Source: Luteitalea sp.
Lineage (GTDB): Bacteria > Acidobacteriota > Vicinamibacteria > Vicinamibacterales > Vicinamibacteraceae
Direction: 5' to 3'
Length of the DNA stretch: 64,000 nucleotides
Assembly (NCBI GenBank): GCA_009377495.1
Contig: WHTZ01000025.1
Coordinates: 1 to 64,000 of the forward strand
Part shown: positions 36,121-44,966 of the stretch, in pieces
Layout: each line of letters begins with the position of its first letter
Numbering within the stretch: the first letter of the stretch is position 1
Notes under the pieces: generated by a model
Told to the model about the DNA's origin: nothing
Databases searched by the model: none
What the model saw: the letters and a program-made list of their open reading frames with translations, nothing else
Position numbers and translations under genes: made by a program

Positions 36121-38351
36121 CGGAATCTTCACTCACGTTCGAATCGCTTCCGCATCGACTGACTGCCTTCGCCCGCCAGGGTATTCGAAAGCGGCAGCGG
36201 TGTATTCCTTTCGTCGGCCAGATGGAGATCGCCGACTGCGGAGCCGCGTGCCTCACCATGGTGCTGGCTTCGTTCGGGAAGGAAATTCCCCTGCGTGAAG
36301 TACGTGGCCGGATCGGTGGCGGCCGTTCGGGGACGAGCGGGTACGCCCTGCTGAAAGTCGCTCGGGGTTACGGGCTGCAGGGGCGCGGCGTACGCATCGA
36401 GCCGGTCGACCTGCGGCACCTCTCTCCAGGCACAATCCTGCACTGGGGCTTCGATCATTTCGTGGTGTTCGAGCGGACCGTGCGGCGAGGAATCGTCGTG
36501 CTCGATCCCGCATCGGGCCGGCGCGTCGCTCGCCCCGACGAAGTCGAACGGAAGTTCACGGGCGTCGCGCTCGTCCTCCAGCCGGGTGAGACATTCGCTC
36601 GCGAGAGCCGCCGGGTCGCACCGCTGAACGTCTATCTCCGTAGGCTCATGACGCACTGGCGCGTGCTGGGTCAGGTGCTGCTCCACTCCGTCCTTCTCCA
36701 GATCTTCGTCCTGGCGCTTCCGTTGCTGACCGGCACGATCGTCGACGGCATCGTCCCCCGAAGCGACTTCGAGCTGTTGCAAGTGCTTGCGCTCGGTGCG
36801 GCCGGCATGTTGACGCTGCACTGGTGCGCGGCCCTCGTTCGCTCATTGCTGCTGCTCCGCGTTCAGGGGCTGCTGGACACCGAGCTCGGTGTGGGCTTCA
36901 TGGATCACCTCGCCAGGCTGCCGTACGACTTTTTTCTGCGCCGATCGGCAGGCGATCTGCTCGCGCGGTTTCAAAGCAACCGCGAGCTGCGCGAAACGCT
37001 GACCACCCGGGCCGTCACCACACTGCTCGACGGATCGCTCGTCGTGTTGTATCTGATCGCGCTGCTCTGGACCAGCATTCCAGTAGGCGCGCTCGTCGGT
37101 GGCCTGGGGCTGCTTCACGTGGCGTTGTTCCTGGCCACGCGCCGGAAGGTTCGTGAGCTGACCTCCCGTTCGCTCGACGTACAGGCGCGTGCGAGCTCTC
37201 GCCTCGTCGACATCGTGACGGGAATGGAGACCCTCAAGTCCATGGGCGCCGAAGCCCAAGCGGTCGAGCGTTGGTCGCACCTGTTCGTCGACGAGGTGAA
37301 CGTCGCGATCGATAAAGGCAAGCTTCAAGCGTGGACGGATTCGCTGCGCAACACGCTGCAGGTCGGCGGGCCTCTCGTGATCCTGCTGCTCGGCGGCTAC
37401 CTGGTTCTGGCGGATCGGCTCTCGCTGGGGACGATGCTGGCGCTGAACGCTCTGGCGTTCGGATTTCTCACGCCTTTGTCTCAGCTCGTCGCGACCGCGT
37501 TCCAGCTCCAGGAGCTGCGCGGGCACGTCGGCCGCATCGAGGACATCCTGCAGGAACCAGTCGAGCAGGACGAGCGGGCCGCACAAGCCGCGCCGGGACT
37601 CTCCGGCCGGATTCGCCTGGAGCACGTGGACTTCGCGTACACGGAGAACGAGCCGCGGGTCCTGCGCGGCGTGAGCATTGCCATCGAGACCGGACAGAAG
37701 GTTGCGATCGTCGGTCCATCAGGAGCGGGCAAGTCAACGCTGGCCCGGCTAATGATTGGTTTGTACCGGCCGACGGCGGGACGCGTGGTTTACGACGGCC
37801 ACGATCTGTCGCGTCTCGATCTTGCCTCGCTTCGACGTCAGATTGGAGTGGTCTGCCAGGGAGCGCATGTGTTCGGCGGGACGATTCGCGCCAACATTGC
37901 CCTCGCCGATCCGGATGCCACGCCGCAGGCGGTCGCCGAAGCCGCGCGGCTTGCTGAGATTCACGACGACATTGCCGCGCTGCCGATGGGGTATGACACG
38001 ATTCTGTCTGACGGCGCGGCGAGCCTATCGGGTGGGCAGCGGCAGCGCCTCGCGATCGCCCGCGCGCTGCTGCATCAACCGTCGATTCTGGTCCTGGACG
38101 AGGCGACCAGCGAGCTCGATACGGTCAGCGAGCGACGGATCATGAGCCGCCTCGCCGAGATGCGGTGCACGCGCATCGTAGTCGCGCATCGCCTCAGCAC
38201 GGTCGTCGACGCAGACCTGATTCTCGTCGTCGAACGCGGGAGGATCGTCGAGTCGGGGCGTCATACCGAGTTGCTCGAGCGCCGCGGCCTCTATGCGCAG
38301 TTGGCTGGCCAGGAGGCTATCGCTCGCGACTCAGATAGGCGGCGGGCGTGA
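36117..38351 (+). CDS. Peptidase C39 ABC exporter (LanT-type)
   Basis: 744 residues. The N-terminal C39 peptidase has catalytic Cys41 in QMEIADCGAACLTMVL, His in HWGFDHFVVFE and Asp in VVLDPASGRR. Six predicted membrane helices follow (about 185-460). The ATPase has Walker A GPSGAGKST, signature LSGGQRQRLAIARALL, Walker B ILVLDEATSELD and AHRLS. Such proteins cut the leader of double-glycine peptides and export the core. No precursor gene lies beside it; the candidate is the peptide gene at 44154. Its 3' end overlaps the convergent PIN toxin gene by 35 bases. Confidence 0.93.
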   Translation: MTESSLTFESLPHRLTAFARQGIRKRQRCIPFVGQMEIADCGAACLTMVLASFGKEIPLREVRGRIGGGRSGTSGYALLKVARGYGLQGRGVRIEPVDLRHLSPGTILHWGFDHFVVFERTVRRGIVVLDPASGRRVARPDEVERKFTGVALVLQPGETFARESRRVAPLNVYLRRLMTHWRVLGQVLLHSVLLQIFVLALPLLTGTIVDGIVPRSDFELLQVLALGAAGMLTLHWCAALVRSLLLLRVQGLLDTELGVGFMDHLARLPYDFFLRRSAGDLLARFQSNRELRETLTTRAVTTLLDGSLVVLYLIALLWTSIPVGALVGGLGLLHVALFLATRRKVRELTSRSLDVQARASSRLVDIVTGMETLKSMGAEAQAVERWSHLFVDEVNVAIDKGKLQAWTDSLRNTLQVGGPLVILLLGGYLVLADRLSLGTMLALNALAFGFLTPLSQLVATAFQLQELRGHVGRIEDILQEPVEQDERAAQAAPGLSGRIRLEHVDFAYTENEPRVLRGVSIAIETGQKVAIVGPSGAGKSTLARLMIGLYRPTAGRVVYDGHDLSRLDLASLRRQIGVVCQGAHVFGGTIRANIALADPDATPQAVAEAARLAEIHDDIAALPMGYDTILSDGAASLSGGQRQRLAIARALLHQPSILVLDEATSELDTVSERRIMSRLAEMRCTRIVVAHRLSTVVDADLILVVERGRIVESGRHTELLERRGLYAQLAGQEAIARDSDRRRA

Positions 38352-38730
38352 GGATCGCTGTTCCCCGGAACGGGTTTAGCGTGAGCAAGTCTCTGTCGCC
38401 GCTGACGAGGACGTCGGCTCGGCCGTTGAGCGAGACTTCGAGGAACTGATTGTCTTTCGCGTCACGTGACGCCTGGACACGCTGCACGACCTCGACGACT
38501 TCGATGATCGGCGCCAGTCTCACGAGCACCGCATCGCGGCGCTCGCGCGAGACGTAGCGATCGAACTTCGGAGCCATCAGCTTGGTCATCAGCTCTCGCA
38601 GCGTGTCTGTCGATGCAAGGAGCTGACCGTGTTCGATCGCGTGTTCGACGGCGCGTGGCCGCGCGGACGTAGTCGAGAGCATGCCGCTGATGAACACGTT
38701 GGTGTCGAGAACGACTCGTTCACGTGTCAT
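38317..38730 (-). CDS. PIN-domain toxin (TIGR00305-type)
   Basis: 137 residues. PIN ribonuclease fold with VVLDTNVFISGM, ELMTKLMAPKF, and the C-terminal acidic motif SRDAKDNQFLEVSLNGRADVLV plus SGDRDLL. It belongs to the subgroup of putative PIN toxins in TIGR00305. It overlaps the upstream antitoxin by 11 bases and runs 35 bases into the end of the LanT gene on the opposite strand. Confidence 0.85.
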   Translation of the reverse strand: MTRERVVLDTNVFISGMLSTTSARPRAVEHAIEHGQLLASTDTLRELMTKLMAPKFDRYVSRERRDAVLVRLAPIIEVVEVVQRVQASRDAKDNQFLEVSLNGRADVLVSGDRDLLTLNPFRGTAILTPAAYLSRER

Positions 38731-38974
38731 CGTCGGAGAGCAGCTCCGCGAGGCGTTCCTCAGTCAGGCCCGCCTTGGCTGCTTCGGTCGCCACTTCGTT
38801 GCGAAGGTCGAGGAATGCCCGCGCATTGGCTGACCGTAGGCGATCGTAGTCAGCCATGGAGAGCACGACGGCGATGTCACGGTCCTGGCGGCGAATGACA
38901 ATCGGCTCTCGTTGAGCCGCGTCGAGGATCGCACCCAGCCGGTTTTTGACCTCTGTTGCAGCGACGGCTTTCAT
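38720..38974 (-). CDS. Phd/YefM-family antitoxin
   Basis: 84 residues from ATG 38974, with AGGAGA just upstream. MKAVAATEVKNRLGAILDAA and REPIVIRRQDRDIAVVLSMADY are the Phd/YefM DNA-binding domain. The acidic C-terminus (EERLAELLSDDDT) would bind the PIN toxin encoded next. Confidence 0.85.
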   Translation of the reverse strand: MKAVAATEVKNRLGAILDAAQREPIVIRRQDRDIAVVLSMADYDRLRSANARAFLDLRNEVATEAAKAGLTEERLAELLSDDDT

Positions 38975-39000
38975 CCCATCTCCTGATGCGCCCAATTTAG

Positions 39001-40155
39001 CTAATATAGCTTATCGACAATCCCGGTCAGCGCGCGGCGCGGATTGTCGACGAGCAGGCGGCGCACGTCGGCGTCGGGCCAGCCGCCCGCCTTCAGCGCC
39101 GGCACGAACTTCGTGAACAGCGTGTCGAAGGGTCTGAACTGGCCGCCATCCGGCTCACCGACGTGATACCACCCGGCGTCGTGCGAGACGAGGACGCGGT
39201 CGAGCAGCCCCGCCTCTTTCATCCGCGAGACGAGCGCCACGTGCGCGTCGAGGCTCCGATCGCTGAGGCCGTCGAACTCCACCCACGCGCCGCGTTTCGC
39301 CGCGCGCACGTGCAGCGAGCCGTCCTTTTCAGCGTGGGCGTGCACCCAGATGAACGCGTGGAGCGGCATGCCCATCCCTTCAACCATGTCGAGCTCTTCG
39401 AACGCCGCAACGCCGCTGCCGCCGTGCGCGGCGATCGGGAGTCCCGTCGCCTTGTGCGTGAGCGCCGCCGCGCGTACCAGCTTTGCGTCCACCGCGGAGA
39501 GCGGACCGGGGTCCACGCCGATCTTCACGAACGCGGGCTTGATGCCCGAGTCGTCGATCCCGTGCTCCCACTCGCGCACCCAGCGAGCCGCGAGCTGCTC
39601 CGCGGTCTCGGTGAACGCGTGGGGCGGGAGGTGCTTGTCCTGGTTCGCGCCGTAGTAGCCCGTGTTCGTCAGGATGTTGAGACCAGACGCGGCGGCAAGC
39701 CGGCGGAGCAGCCGGGGGTCGCGTCCCAGATACGCCGGCGTGCACTCGACCAGCGTGGCACCGCCGCGTGTCCTGAGCTGCTGGAGGTGGGGTAGCGCGC
39801 GTGTGAACACCGCGTCGGCGTCGTAGCGTGAGGCGCTCACCTGGCCCGCGCCGATGAAGTCCACGAGCACGTGCTCGTGCATCAACGTGAGCCCGAGCCG
39901 ATCGGGAGCGATCGGTCCGAGCACGCTGTCGATGCGATGTCTGCGTCCGGCCGGCTGAAGGCGCGCCCCCGCGTTAGCGAACGCGGCGTGGGCCGGCGCC
40001 GCGCCAGCCACCAGGGTTCCGCCCGCCAGCGCCAGGCATCGAGCCAGGCATTGCCGCCGCGACACACGACCGTCCACGTCGCGCTCCTGTTCTTCGCGGC
40101 CACGTGGTGCTCCCGTGGCCGGCGAAGCGATGCGACACTCGTTCAGGCGATTCAC
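39001..40155 (-). CDS. Exported phosphotriesterase-family metal hydrolase
   Basis: 384 residues with a Tat motif (SRRQCLARCLALAGG) after a 30-residue start; an internal start nearer that motif is possible. The binuclear metal site is visible: MHEHVLVDF, the bridging Lys in AFVKIGVDPG, AAHGGSG, IWVHAHAEKD and SHDAGWYHVG. Phosphotriesterase-like proteins include lactonases and esterases. Its GTG start at 40155 overlaps the TGA of the mannonate-dehydratase-like gene (GTGA), so the two are translated together. Confidence 0.87.
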   Translation of the reverse strand: MNRLNECRIASPATGAPRGREEQERDVDGRVSRRQCLARCLALAGGTLVAGAAPAHAAFANAGARLQPAGRRHRIDSVLGPIAPDRLGLTLMHEHVLVDFIGAGQVSASRYDADAVFTRALPHLQQLRTRGGATLVECTPAYLGRDPRLLRRLAAASGLNILTNTGYYGANQDKHLPPHAFTETAEQLAARWVREWEHGIDDSGIKPAFVKIGVDPGPLSAVDAKLVRAAALTHKATGLPIAAHGGSGVAAFEELDMVEGMGMPLHAFIWVHAHAEKDGSLHVRAAKRGAWVEFDGLSDRSLDAHVALVSRMKEAGLLDRVLVSHDAGWYHVGEPDGGQFRPFDTLFTKFVPALKAGGWPDADVRRLLVDNPRRALTGIVDKLY

Positions 40156-41261
40156 AGGGTTAACGCGGCTTGCAGCATTGCCCTGGTGTACGCCACGTTG
40201 TAGATCTCACCAGCGAATCCACCTCCGCCGGGATACTGGTTCTCGATTTCACCTCGCTCCCGATCGATGTCGAGCGCGCGTGGATGCTCAGGGTAGATTG
40301 CACGCGGATACTTCTGCCGGACCAACTCCCTCATCACCGGAAACATATCGACCTGGCCCTCGTCCAGGAAGACCTCTGTGTAGTCCACGCTAGGCTTCCT
40401 GACCACGACATTACGGAAATGCACGTGATTGATACAGTCCCGCTCGCCCAGGTAGCGGCATACCGCCACTGGATCCTCGCCTGTCTCGCGGGTGACGCCA
40501 CAGTCGAACGTCATGCCGTTGTACGGGCTCTTCACCAAGTCCAAGTACTCCTTCCAGTGCTCGACGGTGGCCATGAGCTGCTCGGAACCACGACTGAGAG
40601 GCACGGGTGGATCGTTCGGGTGGAGAGCGAGACGCACGTTGGCCTTCTCTGCCTCTGGCACGATGGCCTTCAGGAAATGTTCGGCACGTTTCAGTTGCTC
40701 GGCGCGCGTGTGGGTGCCCGCTTCTTCAGGCGGGAGATCCTTCGAGAGCTCATAATCGTACGCGGTCAAGCCAGCGCCGCCCCTGCCGATCTCCTCTTTG
40801 TAGCCCTCTGTGAGGCGGTGGGCGTAGAAGTTGTATTCGATGACGGGCAAGCCGGCCGCTCCAGCCGCCCGAATGGACTTGATGACGTTCTCGATCTGCT
40901 GATCCGCCCCTGGCTTGCCCCAAATCACATCACGGAACCCGGAGATCATCATGTTGCACAGGGTTAATCCTGCGGCTTTGAATTGATCGATCCGGCTGCG
41001 GATCTCTGACTCTTCCCAGGGGATCTGACGAGGCCCTCCGGAGAGAACAGAATCGACGCCAATCTGCTTCACAGCACGCATGGCGGCGTCATCGGCTTTG
41101 CCCCAGAGCCCGAGACAGATCTTTGGAGTGTCTTTACTCTCGGACGGCATTTGCGACACGTCTGGCAGGGCTGCCAGCGCGCGCGAGCGTGGTGCGGAAG
41201 AAACGAGAGCTGCCGCACCTACGGCCTGCAGCATCCTTCTCCGGGAAACGCCAGACCTCAT
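40152..41261 (-). CDS. Mannonate dehydratase-like / sugar isomerase TIM-barrel protein, Tat-exported
   Basis: 369 residues from ATG 41261 (AGGAGG upstream). A Tat signal (SRRRMLQAVGAAAL) is unusual for UxuA, which is cytoplasmic. The barrel contains FDCGVTRETGEDPVAVCRYL, CINHVHFRNVVV, and VDMFPVMRELV-like motifs found in mannonate dehydratase. It would dehydrate mannonate to 2-keto-3-deoxygluconate. The coupled phosphotriesterase-like gene suggests a two-enzyme route for a uronic-acid derivative, but that is inference. Confidence 0.78.
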   Translation of the reverse strand: MRSGVSRRRMLQAVGAAALVSSAPRSRALAALPDVSQMPSESKDTPKICLGLWGKADDAAMRAVKQIGVDSVLSGGPRQIPWEESEIRSRIDQFKAAGLTLCNMMISGFRDVIWGKPGADQQIENVIKSIRAAGAAGLPVIEYNFYAHRLTEGYKEEIGRGGAGLTAYDYELSKDLPPEEAGTHTRAEQLKRAEHFLKAIVPEAEKANVRLALHPNDPPVPLSRGSEQLMATVEHWKEYLDLVKSPYNGMTFDCGVTRETGEDPVAVCRYLGERDCINHVHFRNVVVRKPSVDYTEVFLDEGQVDMFPVMRELVRQKYPRAIYPEHPRALDIDRERGEIENQYPGGGGFAGEIYNVAYTRAMLQAALTL

Positions 41262-41325
41262 GCTGGTCCTCCTAAAACCCTTGAGAACCCGAAACTTGAC
41301 GCAGTATGTCAAGTTTCGGGGCCCG

Positions 41326-41535
41326 CTAGAACATCACCTTGACGGACAGATTCATCAATGGCACGCCACCGAAATTCGCGGTCACTGGGTTACTCGTCAC
41401 CTTTCCGAACGTCTCCGGGTTCTCCAGGTTCACCGTGGTATTCGGAGGATTGAAGTTCCAGGTTTTGAGCACGTTGTTGACGTCAAGCCGCACCTGGAAT
41501 CGCGTCCGTCCTGCGAGCGTCAGATCCTTCTGTAG
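41326..41535 (-). pseudogene. Oar-like TonB receptor, C-terminal fragment
   Basis: The last 66 or so residues read DLTLAGRTRFQVRLDVNNVL and end NLSVKVMF, a typical beta-barrel end with terminal Phe. The open frame extends upstream to 41613 with unrelated Cys-rich sequence. The rest of the receptor is missing. Confidence 0.65.
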
Positions 41536-41836
41536 TGACGCCGCAGAGGGCGAGACCGCCTGCACACATCGCCAACAGGCCCCGTAGACCGGTTGGCAGT
41601 CTCCTTTCAGCACCTCGGAACCTCGGCCCCATATGGCGTGCTCCTTATCGGTGGAAAGCTATAGTAAGGTTCTGTAAGGGTACAGCGATCTATCATCCTG
41701 TCAAGGGAAGGAGCCGTAAGAAAGCACGGATTAATGACAATAGCCGGAAAGCTAAACACTGCCGCGCGTTCCCTGTCTGATACGGATCGCGCCAACGGTT
41801 TGGCCGGGTGCCTCAACGGCGGATGGGAGCAACACG
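41536..41836. other. Non-coding 300-bp region, no feature seen
   Basis: Lower GC than its neighbours, with several short A/T runs around 41650-41760. I found no clear promoter, repeat or coding frame. It separates the receptor remnant from the sugar isomerase gene. Confidence 0.5.
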
Positions 41837-43102
41837 ATGCACATGAACAGCGGGATCGATCGACGTGATTTCTTCAGGACCGCCAGCGCGGGCGTGGCCG
41901 CGGCGACCACGCTGCTGACGCCGCGGGACGCGCTGCTCGCGCAGGAGGCGGCACAGAAGGCCGCGCTCGATCGCATTGCGAGCAATTCCTATCCGATCCG
42001 ACCGTTGTTCAAGCGCCGGACGAACGCCAACGCGCCCACGCGGCCGTCCGGCGACAATGCGGGCAACCCCGCCGCGCGCGCGCGCGGCCGCGGTCCCAGC
42101 CCGGCGGCTGCCGCCGCCCTCGCCGAGAATCCGAACGCAAAGGGGCCCCTCGCCGTTGCAGCCGCCGCGCGCGCGTCGATCCTCACGCCCGCGCAGATGA
42201 AGGCGAAGTACGGCGAGATCACGATGCTCGACTTCCCAGCTTTCACGAAGGAGCGCTTCCCGGGCGTCACACGCATGGACATCCGCTCGGGCTTCTTCGG
42301 CGACGTCACAGACGACACGATGTTCTTTCCGGCCGTGAACGGCCGTCCCGGCGGGTTCGATCCGCTGAGCCCTTCCGGTCGCAAGTGGCTCGAGAAGCTG
42401 GCGGGCGTCCTCGTGAAGACCGGCACCAGGGTGCAGCACATCTCGAACAACGCGCCGACGGACCTGGCGGCGTACGGCTCACCCGAAGAGGACGCCAAAC
42501 GCAAGGCCGGCGTCGCGATGGCGAAGCGCTGGCTGGAAGGCTGCGCCATTCTTGGCGTGAAGTCGATGCGGATGAATTCGCCACGGGCGCTCGGACCGAG
42601 CATCCGGCCGAACGCCATCGAGCGGGGGCCAGGCGACGGCTATCCTCGCAACATCGACATCGTCCCGCTGCTCGATGCCGCCATCGAATCGCACAAGGAA
42701 ATGGCGGACTTCGGCGGCAATCTCGGAATCAAGGTCACGATCGAGAACCACTGGGGCCTTGCAGCCGACCCGATCAACGTGCGCACGATCATCGACGAGG
42801 TGAACCACCCCTACTGCGAGGCGTCTCCCGATTTCGGCAATTGGGAGCACGACCACATGCTGTTCCACGGCTTGAAGGCGCTCGCGCCGTATGCGCACAC
42901 GAACGTGCACGCGAAGTACTGGGATCGGTGGGGCGAGAAGAACGACGTGCAGCGGTCGACGCGCATCATGCTGGCGGCCGGTTTTCGCGGCACGTTCGCG
43001 CTGGAGTACGAGCAGGGCCCCTTGAACGGCGTGGAAGGTGCCCAGTATCTCTACCGGGAGGTTCTGGCGGCCCTGACGAGCCCGACCCCCGTGGTCGGCT
43101 GA
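41837..43102 (+). CDS. Tat-exported sugar phosphate isomerase/epimerase-like protein
   Basis: 421 residues. Tat signal (IDRRDFFRTASAG), then an Ala/Arg/Pro-rich linker of about 70 residues. The xylose-isomerase-like TIM barrel shows VTIENHWGLAADP, PYCEASPDFGNWEHDHMLFH, TNVHAKYWDRWGEKND, and GTFALEYEQGP as metal-binding positions. It probably acts on a free sugar in the periplasm. It stands alone between a receptor remnant and a toxin-antitoxin pair. Confidence 0.82.
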   Translation: MHMNSGIDRRDFFRTASAGVAAATTLLTPRDALLAQEAAQKAALDRIASNSYPIRPLFKRRTNANAPTRPSGDNAGNPAARARGRGPSPAAAAALAENPNAKGPLAVAAAARASILTPAQMKAKYGEITMLDFPAFTKERFPGVTRMDIRSGFFGDVTDDTMFFPAVNGRPGGFDPLSPSGRKWLEKLAGVLVKTGTRVQHISNNAPTDLAAYGSPEEDAKRKAGVAMAKRWLEGCAILGVKSMRMNSPRALGPSIRPNAIERGPGDGYPRNIDIVPLLDAAIESHKEMADFGGNLGIKVTIENHWGLAADPINVRTIIDEVNHPYCEASPDFGNWEHDHMLFHGLKALAPYAHTNVHAKYWDRWGEKNDVQRSTRIMLAAGFRGTFALEYEQGPLNGVEGAQYLYREVLAALTSPTPVVG

Positions 43103-43310
43103 CCGGCACCGGCTCGAAGGGGTGGTCCAGCCCGGTCAGAGAAAACTGGAGATCTGACTCAGATCGTGGCGTTGGAGGGCAGGAACCTGCGCCTCTTCCT
43201 TGGGGGTAGCCCACCACGAGGAGGAGGAAGGCCCGCTCGGACGCCGGCCGATGGAGCAGCCTCAGCGCTAATTCTCACGGACGAGCCGGTTCCGAAAATC
43301 GTCCAGAGCG

Positions 43311-43694
43311 TTACCATACCGTGCGGACGCCGTACTTGCGAAACGCCGGGTCTTTCGTGACGACGGCCAAACCCTCGGATTGGGCCTGTGCGACCATCAA
43401 CCGATCGAAGGGATCTCGGTGGTGAAAAGGCAGGCGTTCGATGCCAGCGGCATGCACCCACTCGACTGACAGCACACGGAGTCCTTGCTGGACCTTGTCG
43501 GCCACGTATTCGTTGACTGGTACCGGAAGTGTCAGGCGGCCCAAGCTCGACTTGATCGCGAGCTCCCAGACACTGGCCACGCTGAGCCACCACTCGCCAT
43601 TGCTGTCGTCGATCGCGCGCCGGGCGGTTCGGCTCAACTGTCGATCGCCGGCCAGATACCAGAGGAAGGCATGCGTGTCGACGAGCAGCCTCAT
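43311..43694 (-). CDS. VapC-family PIN toxin
   Basis: 127 residues, PIN fold: MRLLVDTHAFLWYLAGDRQL, SVASVWELAIKSSLGRL, HHRDPFDRLMVAQAQSE, VVTKDPAFRKYG. This pattern is typical of PIN toxins paired with Phd antitoxins. Its ATG overlaps the antitoxin stop (ATGA). Confidence 0.92.
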   Translation of the reverse strand: MRLLVDTHAFLWYLAGDRQLSRTARRAIDDSNGEWWLSVASVWELAIKSSLGRLTLPVPVNEYVADKVQQGLRVLSVEWVHAAGIERLPFHHRDPFDRLMVAQAQSEGLAVVTKDPAFRKYGVRTVW

Positions 43695-43921
43695 GTCGTG
43701 TAGTCCTCGAAGTCGGGGATGGCCGCCTCAAAGTCCTCGCGGATGGTGATGCGTCCCGCATCACAGCCGAACTGGAGACGAGCGCGGCGCGTGGCCGGAC
43801 GCAACTCTGCGACGGGTCGCCCTCGCTTGGTGATCACGTACACCTCGCCCTTGTCGACCCGGTCGAGGAGCTCGGAAAGGCGCGTCTTTGCCTCAAACGC
43901 CCCGATCTCTTTGGGTTTCAT
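43691..43921 (-). CDS. Phd/YefM-family antitoxin
   Basis: 76 residues: EIGAFEAKTRLSELLDRVDK, GEVYVITKRGRPVAELRP, with an acidic C-terminus (FEAAIPDFEDYTT) for toxin binding. It is preceded by a promoter with a palindromic operator at 43927-43958. Confidence 0.9.
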   Translation of the reverse strand: MKPKEIGAFEAKTRLSELLDRVDKGEVYVITKRGRPVAELRPATRRARLQFGCDAGRITIREDFEAAIPDFEDYTT

Positions 43922-43926
43922 GCGAT

Positions 43927-43958
43927 CTAGTTTAGTAGACTAGTCTTTTATGCGTCAA
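43927..43958 (-). promoter_or_regulatory. Promoter and palindromic operator of the Phd-VapC pair
   Basis: TTGACG (43953-43958) and TAAACT (43929-43934) lie 18 bases apart on the minus strand. Between and over the -10 element are AGACTAGTCT (perfect palindrome, 43937-43946) and the dyad CTAGT/ACTAG at 43927-43943. Autorepression by the antitoxin is expected. Confidence 0.65.
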
Positions 43959-44081
43959 CGGGCTCCACGAGGCACGTGGCCTCCGCCTCGGGCCCTGATC
44001 GGATACGGGCACGTGAGCTCGCCAACGAATCGAAGGATGACGGGTAGGACGGCGATTCTGCGAACTAGTGGGTAGAGCCGT

Positions 44082-44109
44082 CACGGCCAGGCGCTCACGC
44101 GTGGCCGTG
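44082..44109. other. Stem-loop upstream of the double-glycine peptide gene
   Basis: CACGGCCA and TGGCCGTG pair perfectly (8 bp) around a 12-base loop, 44 bases before the peptide start codon. It could be a leader hairpin or a terminator of earlier transcription. Confidence 0.5.
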
Positions 44110-44153
44110 CAACACCGCAACCCGTACTTTGCCCGGCGCACAGGAGAAGACGC

Positions 44154-44396
44154 ATGAAAAAGCTGAACAGAATGACAAACCAACCACTCGCCTGCAACGA
44201 AGCTGTCGAGCTCCAGCCCCTCACCGATGAGGACGTGGCGGTCGTGCATGGAGGGCTACCACACATCCTTTCCCTGGCCGCTAAGCTCGCTATGTCCGCG
44301 TACGATGTGCGCCTGGGAGACTATATTGGGGGTTCATATGGAGGCGGCATACCGGTAGACCAAGATAGGCTTTTGCGCTCTTTGCCGCATCTGTAG
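44154..44396 (+). CDS. Small secreted peptide precursor with double-glycine leader
   Basis: 80 residues, preceded by AGGAG at the right distance. The first 34 residues form a leader ending LTDEDVAVVHGG, the consensus for cleavage by C39 peptidases. The 46-residue core starts LPHILSLAAKLAMSAYDV and ends LLRSLPHL, with a Gly-rich middle (YIGGSYGGGIP) and no cysteine, so lanthionine rings are unlikely. I do not know a named homologue. The only C39 exporter in the window (36117) is 6 kb away. Function as a bacteriocin, signal or RiPP is inference. Confidence 0.7.
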   Translation: MKKLNRMTNQPLACNEAVELQPLTDEDVAVVHGGLPHILSLAAKLAMSAYDVRLGDYIGGSYGGGIPVDQDRLLRSLPHL

Positions 44397-44496
44397 GGTC
44401 GACTCTGACGTGGGCACAAAGACGACGGCCGGAACGTGTCAACGCGTTCGTCCCTCGGCGCGTGTTCAACAGCCGGGTATCTGGTACAAAGGAGGC

Positions 44497-44913
44497 ATGA
44501 TCACACGAAGAGTGCTGCTCGGCAGCGCAACCGGTCTCCTGCTGCCTCTGCCGCCGGTCGTCGCGGCGCAGAGCGCGACGACCGGCCGCAAGGTGGTATT
44601 CCAACACGATTTGCCGGACGTGGCGATGAAGGGATGGGCCGCGACGGTGGTGGAAGTGACGTACGGCCCCGGCGATAGCTCGCCCGCCCATCGCCATCCG
44701 GGCATCACGCTGGCGTACGTCCTCGAAGGCGAGATCAGATCAAAGGTCGGCGACGGACCGGAGAAGACCTACACCGCTGGCGAGATGTTCATCGAGACGC
44801 CGAACGAGCTCCACGCAGTCTCAGGCAACGCGAGCGCGACGAAGCCGGCGAAGCTGCTGGCGGTACTGCTCGCCGAGAAGGGCAAGCCGCTCACCACGCC
44901 CGCCAGCGAGTAG
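44497..44913 (+). CDS. Exported cupin-domain protein
   Basis: 138 residues. An export signal with twin arginine (ITRRVLLGSATG) precedes a single cupin barrel. The metal-binding motif is visible in GDSSPAHRHPGITLAYVLEGE and EMFIETPNELH. AAAGGAGG precedes ATG 44497. The substrate is unknown. Confidence 0.87.
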   Translation: MITRRVLLGSATGLLLPLPPVVAAQSATTGRKVVFQHDLPDVAMKGWAATVVEVTYGPGDSSPAHRHPGITLAYVLEGEIRSKVGDGPEKTYTAGEMFIETPNELHAVSGNASATKPAKLLAVLLAEKGKPLTTPASE

Positions 44914-44966
44914 TGGCGAGCAGGATCCCATATCATTCGCCTGGGATCCACGATTGAAGGCACAGC

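Noticed and set aside
43166-43360. Small frame with a GG motif (LRLFLGGSPPRGGG) near the peptide gene
   Set aside because: The motif is in a GC-rich repeat-like stretch, has no ribosome binding site or LTDEE-type helix before GG, and overlaps the end of the PIN toxin gene.
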